From Ramazzottius varieornatus (Eukaryota; Tardigrada; Eutardigrada; Parachela; Ramazzottiidae), in the NCBI GenBank assembly GCA_001949185.1, contig BDGG01000001.1:6245353-6309352 (forward strand): a stretch of DNA of 64,000 nucleotides. The letters are read 5' to 3'. Made by a program: the position numbers and the translations under genes. How positions within the stretch are numbered: position 1 is the stretch's first letter; each line of letters starts with the position of its first letter. This document shows positions 12,040 through 23,757 of the stretch, piece by piece. The notes under the pieces are model-generated. The model did not search any database, was not told the origin of the DNA, and was given only the letters and a program-made list of their open reading frames with translations.

Positions 12040-12602
12040 TACACGCGGCTGGCCTAATTATTGGCCTGGACAAGATTTCTGGCCGCAGTTTACCGCAGAG
12101 ATTGTTATATTGTAACAGAAACTAGCCCTGTGACGTCAGCAAGTAAAATTTCGCAGCGCAGTGTGTAAATTACAGTGTCATTCCAGGTTTCGTTTCTTAT
12201 TTTGTGCTTCTTTTCCCATCTTGAGCAAACTTGCCCCGTAAAATGCCGGAAGGTCATAAGAGCAAGAGAGGGCGAAAGTATACGGAGGATAGCCTGGAAA
12301 ATGTCGTTCGTGCGGTGGTAGAAGGAATGTCAGTTCGAAATGCCTTGCTCACGTATGGTGATCCGCATATGGTCAACTGCGAAAGATTCCCCATAGCTCA
12401 GAAGATAATCAAGTTTACGACGATTGAGAAGATCTTTGCAAAAAGTTCGGGTATTCGGGTAGGTGAAGGCCGTAAAGCGGCAATGTGTGGTGAAAGCTAA
12501 TTCTGTTCCAACCGTAACCGAATAGAGCTGGCGCGGCCGCTGATTCGGAAAACACTGGCCAGAGATCTTGTCCAGGCCAGTAATTCGGCCCACCGCGTGT
12601 AC
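12040..12602. mobile_element. Tigger/pogo-like DNA transposon, internally deleted
   Basis: Inverted ends of about 43 bp: TACACGCGGCTGGCCTAATT on the left against TACACGCGGTGGGCCGAATT (complement of the right end). Both continue through the shared word GGCCTGGACAAGAT. TA flanks each end. The interior carries the N-terminal part of a transposase (12231-12500). The ends match the small family-B MITEs at 11860 and 18984, so this is a candidate parent type. At 563 bp it is far shorter than an autonomous element (usually 2 kb or more). Confidence 0.8.
12231..12500 (+). pseudogene. Tigger/pogo transposase N-terminal fragment (psq HTH)
   Basis: The frame encodes about 40 residues typical of the pipsqueak/CENP-B-type helix-turn-helix: GRKYTEDSLENVVRAVVEGM, then SVRNALLTYGDP. 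After about residue 45 the similarity stops and the remainder has no DDE catalytic core. First ATG options are at 12243 (MPEGHKSKRGRK) and slightly upstream. It is inactive on its own, though a bare HTH could still bind the element's ends. Confidence 0.75.
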
Positions 12603-13301
12603 AAAATGAATCCCTGCAGTTAATCTTTAGTATAGTCACAATAGATTTGATGTATTGGGTCGGATGGTCACCTGCAGGGAAGCCTTTTGTAAATTGTATT
12701 ACCCGACCGCTAGAAATGGGTACAGCTGATGTCTTTCCACATTTGCCCCATGGTTTTGCGAGGAAAACTTGCAACTCGTCGTCTTGCATGGCTTTTTCGA
12801 ACGTCTTACTCCTTGAGGGTATACCGCATGCATGGGGACTTAGCATCAAACAGGAACAAAAAGCTGTCTGGGAATTCGCCTGCGCGGGCCTTAATCAGAG
12901 GTCCGATATACACCCGCATGGGGCGACTAAACCGCAGGGGTATTCGCGGTATCTCTGGCTATTAGGAGTGTACTACAGCCAGGCTCATGGCAACCCCATG
13001 GTCCTCCTTCGCTCACACGTATAGTCTGATCCCGTTGCCTGATCATGATGATTCAGGCACCACCGTAAAAAAGAAACTTCACTCTTTTTGACCACGCGAT
13101 CATTAATTTGGAACTTCAGTCAATCAATTGATGAGAATGGGTGATTTGAGTACGGAACTGAGGGCTACTTTTGGATGCTTCATTTCCATCACGTGACAGT
13201 CTCAGGGAAAAAAACTAAACTGATAAAACTAAAATAATAAAAATAAGATGGCGAAAATAATTCACTGTACCGCACCCGAACCTTCCCTAACTGTAACGAG
13301 G

Positions 13302-13763
13302 TATTTGGGTTTTTGGTCCTACTAACCTGTATCCGCGATCTGATTTCCGTGGCGAGTTTCATCGCCCTCATGCTTTGATACGACATGGACTAACGGTTGA
13401 ACCACCGAAGTATACTGTTGGCAGCAGAATTCCGAAGAGGAACAGACGCTGGGGTTATCTCTTCAGTAGCACAGCATTAAATTACAAAAGTTCCATCCGC
13501 ATGAGCGCCTGTCTGTACCGCACCAGATCGGTAAGATGACAAATAGGTCTGAAATATCTGATGCGCATGGAGCACCTCTAATGCTATAATATCGCCTGCG
13601 TAGGTAACAATACGATCACTCAACTACTGCAGAAGATCGCAGACGAAGTTTTGGACCGTGACGTACATTCTGCTTGTTCCAACATCCTGTCAGAGGTCGA
13701 CGATTCCCTACGGTCTATATCAGCCGGAAGCTTCATTCTGACTAACAAGCAGGCGCTGGAGTA
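13302..13763 (+). CDS. Possible C-terminal exons of an unknown gene
   Basis: The plus strand is open from about 13302 to a donor at 13531 (TCG|GTAAGA). In phase, it joins an exon at about 13629-13763 (CTGCAG|AAG) that ends in TAA. The joined peptide contains RIPKRNRRWGYLFSSTALNY, SACLYRTRSKIADEVLDRDV and ends TNKQALE. An acceptor-like ACGAG|GT near 13301 could start the first exon. No family is recognised and upstream exons are not found. It lacks an early ATG, so a simple ORF search would miss it. Confidence 0.35.
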
Positions 13764-14021
13764 AGAATCTGAAAATTTTCCAGCGTAGTCATGCCGTGCA
13801 GGACCACAGTATACTATGCCACTTCTTTTGTGGAGCTCGTTCAGGTGCTTAGCGCATTGCTGGAGTAGTCTGTTTTGGTGTATCAGGTTAGAGACAGTGA
13901 AGTGGTAGCTCAAAAATTCCTAAGGTAAATGATGTTCAGCGGGGAAGGATCGAACTCAATGAAATCCTTCTCACCCAGTCCGAAAGATTCTAAGATTCCT
14001 CAGTTCTTATTTCTAAAATAC

Positions 14022-14027
14022 TTTATT
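14022..14027 (-). terminator. Poly(A) signal (AATAAA) of the TRPA gene
   Basis: TTTATT on the plus strand, i.e. AATAAA in gene orientation, lies 53 bp beyond the TRPA stop codon. Confidence 0.6.
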
Positions 14028-14079
14028 TAGAAGCACGTATGAAAACATATAACGAGTGGAAAATCGAACTTTGTCCACA

Positions 14080-17000
14080 CTATGACTTAGAATCTTCAAC
14101 TCGTTCGAATATGTTGACGATCAGTTGGTGCATCTGCTTCAGCTCGTCATCCATCACATGAACCCTAAGAACAATGCTATCCATTAAATACGATTTTCCT
14201 GTCGTTCGCATTTATCGTACCGTTTCCGCAAATCCTTCGTATACATCTTCTTGGTGGCGGCAGCTTGCTCTCGTTCTTTCTCCACCTCCGTAGTACCGGC
14301 GCTTTTGGATTCGTCCCGCGCATCCCTCAACGCTTCCGGCGTGGTTCCACCGGCCAACCATCGGATAACCTACAACACATCATACAGAAACGATTAGGTA
14401 AGCACGAGGAAAATTCATGAAGATTCTGTAGACCTTTGAGCCAGCAGAATGGTCGGTTCTACCAGGATAGAAGCGATACTCTTCGCACTGCAGTTGGATT
14501 CTTTCCACCCATCGAAATGGAAAAGTTTTCTCCAAGTTTTCATGCAGCGCCACCTGGCGCAGCAACCTCATGGCCGTGGCGTTACGGCGGACGGACTGCA
14601 TATCGACAACCGCCAAACCCAGCAGGACGTTGAACAGGAAGAACGACATGATGGTCAGTCCCAACCAGTAGAAAATGTACCACAAAAATCGGAAGGGGGC
14701 CTTATTCTCCAAAAACGGAATGGAAAAGTTGTCGACGGTTTCGAGATCGCCGAGGAGCCAGCTAACAACCCGCATAAACGCTGTGGGTAACCATTGCATG
14801 GTCGTTTGTAGCTCCTCCGGATCCAGTGGTTTCTGAAACCCATAATGTTCCGGCTAGCATCAGCTCGAGCGCATAACTGACTCATAGTAGCGCTATGTTG
14901 TTGGCATACCTTCAGATCGTAAAAGTCTGGATCATCGGGGAAAATCATTGTGTAGTAGAGGGCGTTGTACGAAATCCCGAATGCGAAAATTAGTATTGAA
15001 AAGAAGATGAACACCATGAAGAAAGCACGGAAGACCGCGAAGAAAGCCACCGAATACATGCCAACGGATCCGAATCTGAAAATAATTGGTAGGTTGGTAC
15101 CTGTTTCCTCTGACGAGTGAGGCACTTCGGATGTCTGGTTCGCACTTACGGACGGAAGAATCTCAGTAAGTTCAAGTATGCCAGAAAGATAGAGATAGCG
15201 GCAAAGTCGTAAGTCAAGTAAACTGTTCGTGGATCCGTTCTATCCGGCAAGTCCAGAAATCTGACAAAGCCAATGCAGCAGCAGACCAGCACGATCTGCA
15301 CATAGTTGGTCCAATCTCGGAAGTATTTCAGCCCCTGACGTAAAGTGTTGTTGTAGAGCAAAGTTATATATTGTCCACGATGTGCGGTTGTGTGTTCTAA
15401 CCTCGGAGATCAAATCGAAAACCTCCTTCATGGACACTATGGTCAGTGCAAAGATGAACATGATGACGTAGTGGGCGCTGTTGAACGTGGGCAACTTAGT
15501 ACTGGCTATGTGGACGATCTGATCGAAATCCGTGTCCTTCAGCGCATCTGGGTGGTGCTCCATCACATTGTGGACAGTCGTGTTGTACAAGAAGGGCCGA
15601 AGCTCTGTGTTGACCGATTGAACGGTAACCCAAGTTAGGAGAAAAACGAATACAATGTTGGCCAACAGTATGGCACACGAAGTGTAGCATCCGTAAATCC
15701 TCCTGAAAACCCGAGGTGATTATTCATTCTTACACGTACGGTGAAGGAAGTATGAAACCATTTCTGTTCCAGAAGGACTTGGACGACGGGATGCATCAAA
15801 AGGCCGTAATGTTTCTGCCGGCTCATGGCCTTCATCACAGCCATCGGGCTTTCTGGAATCTCTGTACTGTGAGTCCTCTCATCATTTTGGAACGAGATGG
15901 CGCTCCGCTTGGCTTTTCGTGTATGTAGAAGTTCGAAGTCGTACTTCACCTGAAGATGTCCACTCATCTTTACATTATTCTATCCGTACAATATTCCGTT
16001 TACTTACATAAGGTTCATGGGTAAATTCGTCCTCGTGATTGGTAATGCAACGGTCAAGACATGCCTGAAAGAAGTTACTAATCGCTATAGGAAGCTGTAG
16101 TACACAGTATTGCCAGACCAGAGTGACATTTAGTGAAGTACCTTCATGACATCAGGAAGTTCCTCAGTGAGTGCAACCAATAAAGCCTTCTGCTTCTGTG
16201 GACCATCTTTCGAGCCTGCTTGCATAACGTAGTCTTTCCAGTGTTCGCTTTGCACGAATGCTAGAGCGGCGTTTGAGCTCCGTTTCATCACTGCCAAACG
16301 GAAAGCAGACACTCCCTCGTTATTTTTAGAATTTTTGGAACCATTCAAGAGCAGACATTTGACCGCTTCTTCTTTGTTGTTTTGCGCGGCCAAATGAAGA
16401 GCAGTCATCTAGAAGCATGACGATTTATCAAGCTTGATGACAACTTTGCATGGTAGCAGATACTGTCACAGACGTACCCCGTTGTGGTCATGTTTATTCA
16501 AACAGGAAGCACAGTGCTGGAAAATCGACTGGAGTATACCTGTGTAACATACATCCGTAGGTCGAGTAGGATGAAGCGATGCACCGCATTTTGACTGCAC
16601 TGCGCTGTCTCCTTACCTGCAGACCCATTGGCCGCTGCAAAGTGCAAAGGAGTCCACCCAAAGTTATCACTGCAGAAGCGACGCATTTCGCGTGGGTGAT
16701 CATGTGATACATTGTAGCGATAGTTTTAAGTTGGACGAACTTACGCAGCACAAACAGCTCCCATTTTGATCAGGTAGCTAACGAGGTCCTCGTGTCCGTA
16801 TCTTGCTGCGATATGGTACACTGCTCTCCCTTTGACGTCCGCAACATTCAGGTACACCGAAAAATTCTCGATCCGTGCTAGAAGTTTTTGTACTAGATCG
16901 AGAGACCCGAGCTTGACGACGAAATGCAACAGAGTCTTCCCTTTGCCGCTTCTTGTCCATGGATTTGCTCCGATATCCAGTAGGCCCAGTAGGGTTTCAG

Positions 17001-18754
17001 CCACGCCACCCATTGCCGCGTAGTGTACTGCTGCGAAACCTTCCTGATCCAGAATATCCAGCAAGTTTATCTTGTCAGGATTCTGTGGATAAGAATAGGA
17101 ATTACGCCATATGGGAAAGCTGCACACTATGTTAATTCAAGGTCTTTTTCTGGAAGCGTGCGCCAGCGCTTCCCCAGGTAGCGACTTGGGGAATCAGTCT
17201 TGTCGAATTCCCAAGCGGCGTGCAGTTACAGTGATACTGGATGGAAGTGTGCGCCACATGGAAAGACGATTTGGTCAAGTTTGCCGAGCTCGACCTACTG
17301 TAGTACGAACATTCTAAAGAACTTTCCTCGAGCTTACGTTTTCCAGGTATCGGACGAAACTATCGCATTCCGTCAGATTCATGCCACCAATGGCTGCCTC
17401 GTGTGCCAAATGTCTCCCCGATGAGGAATTTGTTTCGAATGGATCCAGATGGAGATCTCCCAACAGGTAGTCCACGTTACCCCACGCACCAGTGCTGGCA
17501 GCCAAGTGGAGGGCCGACATGGTCCCGTCGTCTGTGTTATTCGATACCGAACCTCCTTTTCCCACCAGAAATTTGAGCAATGTTGGTGCATTCAGCAAGG
17601 CGGCTCGCTGTACGGGAGTAAAATGTTCGAAGTCCTTCTTCGGTGAACTGGTAAGCGTGTTTTTGAATTCGGAAGGCTGCGCTTCCGCCATCATTTCCAG
17701 CAAATCCATACTTCCTTGTCCGCAGGCCAAATGCACAGGGGTCGACTGCGTAGCCTGCCAGACAAATCTAATTATTCATACAGCCATGCACGTCTCGTTA
17801 TTGTAAGAAAAGGTTTTCGTTATGGGTACTTCATGTTGCTTGTGGTCGATAGGGGCTCCATGCTTCAGTAGCGACTCTACACACCGCACTTTGTGACGTT
17901 GAACGGCCCAGTGTAACGCTGTAGAGCCTTCCTTATCTTCCAACGTAACCAACTGGTACGTCGAGCCTACAATATAACTTCATGATATCGACGCAATGGC
18001 ACATTATGTTAATTCCGGAAACTATTCCAAATTTCCTATGCGAAAGTATTTGTTTATTTGTACGGGGAGTCTTGGCGGACCTTGCTCTGCACTCCATGTC
18101 AATAAGTGTTCTAGCACGCCGACCGATCCGTGAGACGCCGCAATGTGCACAGCGGACAACCCGAAGAAACATTTCTGTTTAGCCAGCACGTTTGCGCGAT
18201 GCTGGATTAGAAGCTTTACTGCGTCAACATTATCGATTTCTGCAGCGACGTGCAGAAGGCGCTTTCCCTTGTCATTGACTTCCTCCACGGAACATTCCGA
18301 ATTTTCAAGAAGTGTCTGTAAAAAAGACGAACTAAAGAAGATTTAACATGCGCCACGTTTCGCAAGACTGTAAGTGTATCACGGTATTTCCAAATCAACT
18401 TTTCCAAATTCCATTGTTTTTATTCTGTTACTGTAAATACTCCCTGCGTCCGCGCAGACGTCATCGTCACAGTGAAGTACAGCCCCGGTCCGGTTCCACG
18501 GATTGCGCTATCCTCTACGGGGGTGCAGCGTCGCATACGTGTACGTACTGCGCGGACGCAGCGAATATTTACAGTATTGGTGAATTCCGTACCTTCAGGA
18601 GGGTGGCGTCCTTGCTGTAAACTGCATCGAAAAGATTTGGCTCCGGTACGTCCGCTGCAAAGTTGAACCTACCCAAGTCTCTGGAATTCCTGGATGACAG
18701 AGGGGAGACTGGTGTCATTGGGATGTCATCCTTCCTGGAACCTTTCTTCCTCAT
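14080..18754 (-). CDS. TRPA1: TRPA-type ankyrin-repeat cation channel
   Basis: TRPA channels pass cations on chemical, thermal or mechanical stimulation at the plasma membrane. Sixteen exons were traced: 18593-18754, about 18081-18315, 17830-17966, 17338-17754, 16745-17082, 16617-16669, 16478-16539, 16142-16408, 16008-16064, about 15733-15949, 15402-15702, 15150-15334, 14910-15075, 14434-14832, 14221-14369 and 14080-14164; about 1080 aa. The N-terminal two thirds hold about 13 ankyrin repeats (e.g. WTPLHFAAANGSAG, MTALHLAAQNNKEE). Then come ACLDRC, six TM segments, the pore LLGDLETVDNF (aligned with TRPA1 MVLGDINY, acidic filter residue kept), S6 FNVLLGLAVVDM, and a charged C-terminal helix. 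All junctions keep frame except the one between exons 10 and 11, just before S1, where no canonical GT donor gives the needed phase. The second exon's donor (GTCCGC) is weak. TRPA1 versus another TRPA subgroup is not resolved. Confidence 0.9.
18429..18576. mobile_element. MITE family C, in TRPA intron 1
   Basis: The left end CTGTAAATACTCCCTGCGTC and the complement of the right end (CTGTAAATATTCGCTGCGTC) are near-identical inverted repeats, with TA on each side. The insertion is entirely inside the first intron of the TRPA gene. A second, more diverged copy is at 56778-56922. Confidence 0.75.
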
Positions 18755-18983
18755 CGTAACTCAGTAAAATAGCGTTCCGATCAATGGCCCACGAATAGAA
18801 ACACTATCTTCGAAGGTCTTTCCAACATCGCGGCGCAAAGACGAAAAAAGTTGTTGGTACAGTCTAACACGGAAAAATCTGGCGAGTAAGCTAACTAAAG
18901 TGTAGTACTTATGTGCTGGACCGACCTTACCATGAAATCGAACAAAGTGCAGTTTACCTAAGATAACCGTATCCTTTTCTCGT

Positions 18984-19151
18984 TACACGCGCCTGGCCCA
19001 AATGTAGGGATGGACAAAAATGTGGGGAACGAAGCGAAAGCGACTGTGCTTCGATTGATTCAGTTGATTGGTCAACCATAGCTGGCCCGTGTCGCTTTCG
19101 CTCCGTTCCCCACACTTTTGTCCATCCCCACACTTAGGCCAGGCACGTGTA
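18984..19151. mobile_element. MITE family B with about 62-bp inverted repeats
   Basis: TACACGCGCCTGGCCCAAAT on the left pairs with the complement of the right end, and pairing continues through GGGGAACG.AGCGAAAGCGAC. It is almost a perfect hairpin with an about 45-bp loop. It shares ends with 11860-12008 and sits between the TRPA and adhesion-GPCR genes. Confidence 0.75.
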
Positions 19152-19326
19152 CTAGAACTAACGTGTCGTTTGCTTTACTTTGGTTAGGACGCATGCATTG
19201 AAGCCAAACGTCTTTTGGCCTGGATGCCAAGAGGTTTAAGTACAAAATAGCGTTGCGTGGAATCTGAGAGAGAGCAACAGAATGAGAAGCTGAGAACAAA
19301 TTTAGGAGTTCAAGTAAGTCGCTTTG

Positions 19327-22300
19327 TCACTCTTCTTTTTCGTCGGAGTCGATCATACCAAAAGTTTCATTGTGGTTGTGCTCCATGAAGGCCGATGGTT
19401 CCGGGGACTTCTCCACCATCACTTTCGCTGCCGCTGAGAGATTAGTGGAACCGTATGGCAAGCCATGGGGGGATTTACGTCGCGCGCTGTTAAACGGTGT
19501 ACTGTCCACGTTGGACTTCGAGGTGGTACGAGAGCTTCGCCTGGGTTTACGGGATCCAGATATCAAGAACCCTTTCCAGGCTTTCCGTACTTCCGATCGT
19601 TTCAAACAGCGGAATACGAATATGAAGAATCCTTGGAGGGAATTAGTTATGCAGAAGATGTACTGAAAAACCAGTCGGGCGTGAGAAACGGCCAGCACAC
19701 CGAAGATCCAAGTGACGCCCAACAACACCATCACAGCTACGCTGCCTTGTACTTGGGCCTTCTTGACGCCTTTCTTGCTGTTGGTGGCGAAGGCTGGGCG
19801 TGGCTGGCACAGGACGCTGACGATACGGATGAAGATGAAACTGTTGATCAGTATGACGAAAGCGATAGGTTGGAGGAATGCACAGTAGTAGATCAGGTCA
19901 TGTCGAGGAGTTAGCCGGCATCTGAATTAGCAAACAGAATCTTGATAACCCTTGGAAATTTTGTAAGGAATCAGACAACCTGTTCGTCCTGTGGCTTACA
20001 CTGGATCGACGTTGGAGGATGTTGTAACTAGTGGTTCGCCAAGGTAGAAGTCTGTCACCGTTGTACCCGTCGATACTAAGAATGGTAAACCTGTAAACAA
20101 GGAAGTCGAGTTTTCGCAACTGGGACTAGGTACCAAAGAACGGTCAACTAATCCAACTGGCACGTGTGGAAAGGTCTGAATTGCTTACCCCAGCCGGAGA
20201 TAGATTGCTTGAGAATGCTCTGAGAAGTTGAGTTGGAAAAGACTTTGATGAGGGAAGTGTACATGTTGAATGCTTCGATGCCCATCCACATGAAAGAGGC
20301 TAGCGCGAAAAAGTGTACCGCAGTTGAGATCACCGCACATGGGATCGGCTCGACAGGAAACTCCCCCATAACAGAACCAAACAGGAAACAAGCGTTGAGC
20401 AAGGCAATGGCCAGACATAGGTTGATGAGTATCCTTCCGGATCGATCAGAATGAAGGTACCTGGAAGAGAGTACCCTCATGCGCTACGGGACTACTTACT
20501 AACTGTCCGGCTGACGGTTCGAGATTCCTTCATATCGCGGAAGGTTCTACTTACTTGAAGAACACGTAGGTAAAGGTGGTAATAAGGCAACCAATACAAG
20601 AGATCGCACAGCCAATGTAGGATACAATGGACAAAGCCAGTTTGTGGGCTACGGAAATGATGATTTCACGCGTGGGATCCTGAAATCAGAACACGCGGTT
20701 ACCAATGTACTCAAAAATTCAGATGCCGTATGTCATAGATTCTTACGAATAGTATCGAGAAGGCCGTCATATGGTATGCCTCGCATTCTACTTCGTCTTC
20801 TGTCTGGCTGACGAGGTGGACGCCCTCCGTGGACCACTGCTTTTCTGAATAGTACGAACATATTTAACATCGGGCTTTTCCATCAGTTGTGATTCCCAGT
20901 GGTGGGAAGTCAGGGAATAATCCCTTTGTTTTTTTATGTGGTAAGGACTGTTATCCAACCTTGAGAGTTCCAGTAGACGCAAGTGTAATTCAGCCCATAG
21001 ACCGAACTAAGTGGCTTCTGAATCCTAAAAGTTATTGGATGCGCCAGATTGGTGGTTTCCACCTGAGGTACGTCCGCAACAATGACAGGATTATCCGGTA
21101 GAGCTACAGTGTTTCCATCCATCACCACGGTGGCCGGGATTGGCTCCCGTTGCTTGTATAACTTCGAGTTATGGTAAACAACAAAGCTAACGCGAGTGCG
21201 CTTCGTGCAATTACCATCAGGATCCGTCTTCGACATTGCAATTGTCAGGGGAATAGAAAGCGAGACTTCCTGGTTGGTTCTTGCCCGGCTTTGGTATATC
21301 GATGAGGCGTTGCTGCTTAAGGTTTGACTTTGTAGCTCGAGGGCGGGGTCGGCAAAATCTGCCGGGAGATCAAGCAAATTGATCTCGACGTTGCTCGCTT
21401 CCATGCGTAATTGATACGAAGTATTCGGTATAATGACGCCAGTGGTGTAAAAGTTAATCGAGCTCACGAGCCTAGAGAAGATTCCCGCATTCAGGAAGTC
21501 AATTCAGATGGAATGTGAAAAAATTAAGCGCCTTACTTTTCTGAGTTTTCGACTGTCAGGGCTGTGTCAAGCTTCCCTTTATCCACATTCATTACGGCTC
21601 CCACAACGTCGACCATCGACTGCGCCACCTGCAAACGCAACCGTACCCATGTGAAATCACCACGAATGATTTACATGAGACAGTTTTCTCTTTCGTCATT
21701 CCAAGTCTCCTAATATCGATATCCGGAGGATGCTGACATCATTACCGAGACGTCGTTCATTTAAATCATTTCAATCAAATTATGTTCATAGATAGTCTGG
21801 ATAAAATCAGGGTGTACCTTCACGTCTTGCAAAGCCGCCAATGCCATGGATTCGACCGCGTCCGCGATCGAGTCTAATTTCTCTGTTGTGATATCGGTCA
21901 AAGAGTCAATGATGTCTTCCGCACTTGGGAATAAGATGGTGGGCGTTGTCGATGTCGATGTCGTTGTCGTTTCCGGAGGCTTAGTGGTGATGGTTACTGC
22001 GGTCTCCACGATTTTCAGCTGAATGATTTCTCGCATGTTCTCGACTGTGTGCATGTTTGTGGCGACGATGGTGATGTCATAGGTGGTATTAACTTTGCCC
22101 GTCAGCGGTTCTCGAGTCAGAAACTGTCCGGAATGACGATCAATGTAAACCGGCAGGTCTTCACTGATATCAGAGTACAGCTCGTAAATAATTGTCGCTT
22201 CGGGGTCTTCCGTATCGACAGCTCGGAATATCGTGATGACACTCTCCGGTGGGAGGGTCTCTTCTACTTCGAATGTATCGGTCCAGTGCTCAAAATTCAC

Positions 22301-22452
22301 TTCACCTATAAATAAATTACTCGTGGACACCGAACAGGGCGTGGTAAACCGGCAAGAAGATCGACATGATTTTTCTCACCTCCAGAATACCCAACTGACA
22401 CCACCGTCAAAAACAAAACCAGGATTTTCTGGCGAAATCCCCCAAGCAACAT
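19327..22452 (-). CDS. Adhesion G-protein-coupled receptor with one cadherin repeat
   Basis: Nine exons join in phase: 22380-22452, 21818-22305, 21537-21628, 20960-21471, 20747-20844, 20555-20679, 20189-20460, 20000-20090 and 19327-19921; about 781 aa. Order: signal peptide (first about 24 residues, MLLGGFRQKILVLFLTVVSV); one cadherin-like repeat (RAVDTEDPEA, DRHSGQF, YDITIVATN); a Thr-rich linker (TTTTSTSTTP); a GAIN-like region; the GPS with CVYWN, W and AYHMTAF (expected cleavage between M and T); seven TMs; and an acidic tail ending DSDEKEE. TM6-TM7 (VTWIFGVLAV, NSLQGFFIFVF) is classic family-B2. Start: the ATG at 22452 gives a signal peptide and the right phase. The GPS exon donor (CAAG|GTTGGA) is non-consensus. 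Ligand unknown. It is much smaller than CELSR/Flamingo and lacks their EGF/LamG set. Confidence 0.88.
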
Positions 22453-23757
22453 TTTGGGTCGAAGAAACGGCAAAATGAATAATCAGGGACAGATGAGAGT
22501 TCTTCGCGCACACAGCGTAGTTTGCGCTGACACCTTGCAGTGTCGAGTGTATCCGTTCCCCTAAATCATCTACAGGGTTGACACACTGGTTATACACATG
22601 CTGGTGATACAGTGTTTTCCGCACATTAGCACACTAATTGGCCAAGAAAGTGACAAGTAGATCTATTGAGATCCAAACTGCCAATTGCCTGCAGTGGCAA
22701 CATGTCACCCAGTGGAGTCAGCTCCACGCGTCGCAGGCATTATCCTTGCATATCCATGTATTCCGTGAGTAAACTTTCATGTCGCGGTTTGCATCAGTCA
22801 CTCCACGGGATCATCTATGTGAATGACCGGATACCATCTGCAATTGTATGTCTCGAGATCGTACCTCGATCGAACGACGTTGATACAGTACGCGGAACTC
22901 AGTCAATGAAATTACTTTCTTTAAAGGAGAAACCATAAAGAAAAATGAGACATCATTAATATTGGAATGCATTAAGCGTTAAGCGCCAAGTCACCTTGTG
23001 AGAACATTCATCGAATTCAGTCACTAAGGTTTTTCATATGGGATCTCATCAATCTTGTTTATCAAAGTCACATTCTTCTCGTTTAACCTTATTAGTCGGC
23101 AATCCTGTGCATGGTTCGGGAGGAAGCACGGCCTTCACTTCTTCGAGCCAAAGAGAGCAACATACCATCCTATAGGAGCGGTATTGAATCACTGCGTGCC
23201 CGGTGGACTTTGAACGCCTGTCGGACTTTAAACGGAACGACAAAAAACTCACAAAAAAAAACAAATGCAAACGCTAACTGCTAGCTAGGCCTGAGACGTG
23301 TGGAACCCCACAGGTTCGGACACCGTCCTCCAGTACGTCCCGTTTTCACTGCGAATTCAGAGGCCCGGATACGATGAGCTTTATCTGTCTTTGAGCTAGG
23401 CCTAGGTAAACTACTCCAATATTATGGCCTGGAGTCAAGCTGTACAATACTCAGAGTACCTGAGCTCCGCGGCTAATTCGTAATTCTCCCAGCGAACCAA
23501 TTGGCTAATCAAAGGCTAATCAAGGACCCATCACTGTATCTGGGTCAGATAAGGACAAGATAGGTATGTAAAAAAAAGACTCTTGCAAACGTTCTTCGCA
23601 CACGTCAACTAGATACGTTAGTCCGCCCTGGCGTTGACAGTTGACTGGGAACAATATTTGCCCACTTTGTCGGACTGTAGTTGGTAAGATGTAAACAACG
23701 AAGCCAACCGTAATCAGTACTTCCGTTTGATTTATTGATCGAGTTAATCAACTCAAA
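22453..23757. other. Intergenic, probable shared 5' region
   Basis: This lies between the divergent starts of the adhesion GPCR (-) and the secreted protein (+), so both promoters are expected here. Open frames on either strand are short and low in coding character. No repeat family is recognised. Confidence 0.4.

Noticed and set aside
12647-13024. Open frame of 125 codons next to the Tigger-like element, possible transposase core
   Set aside because: It lies outside the element's inverted ends, has no DDE/DDD motifs, and the minus strand is open too.
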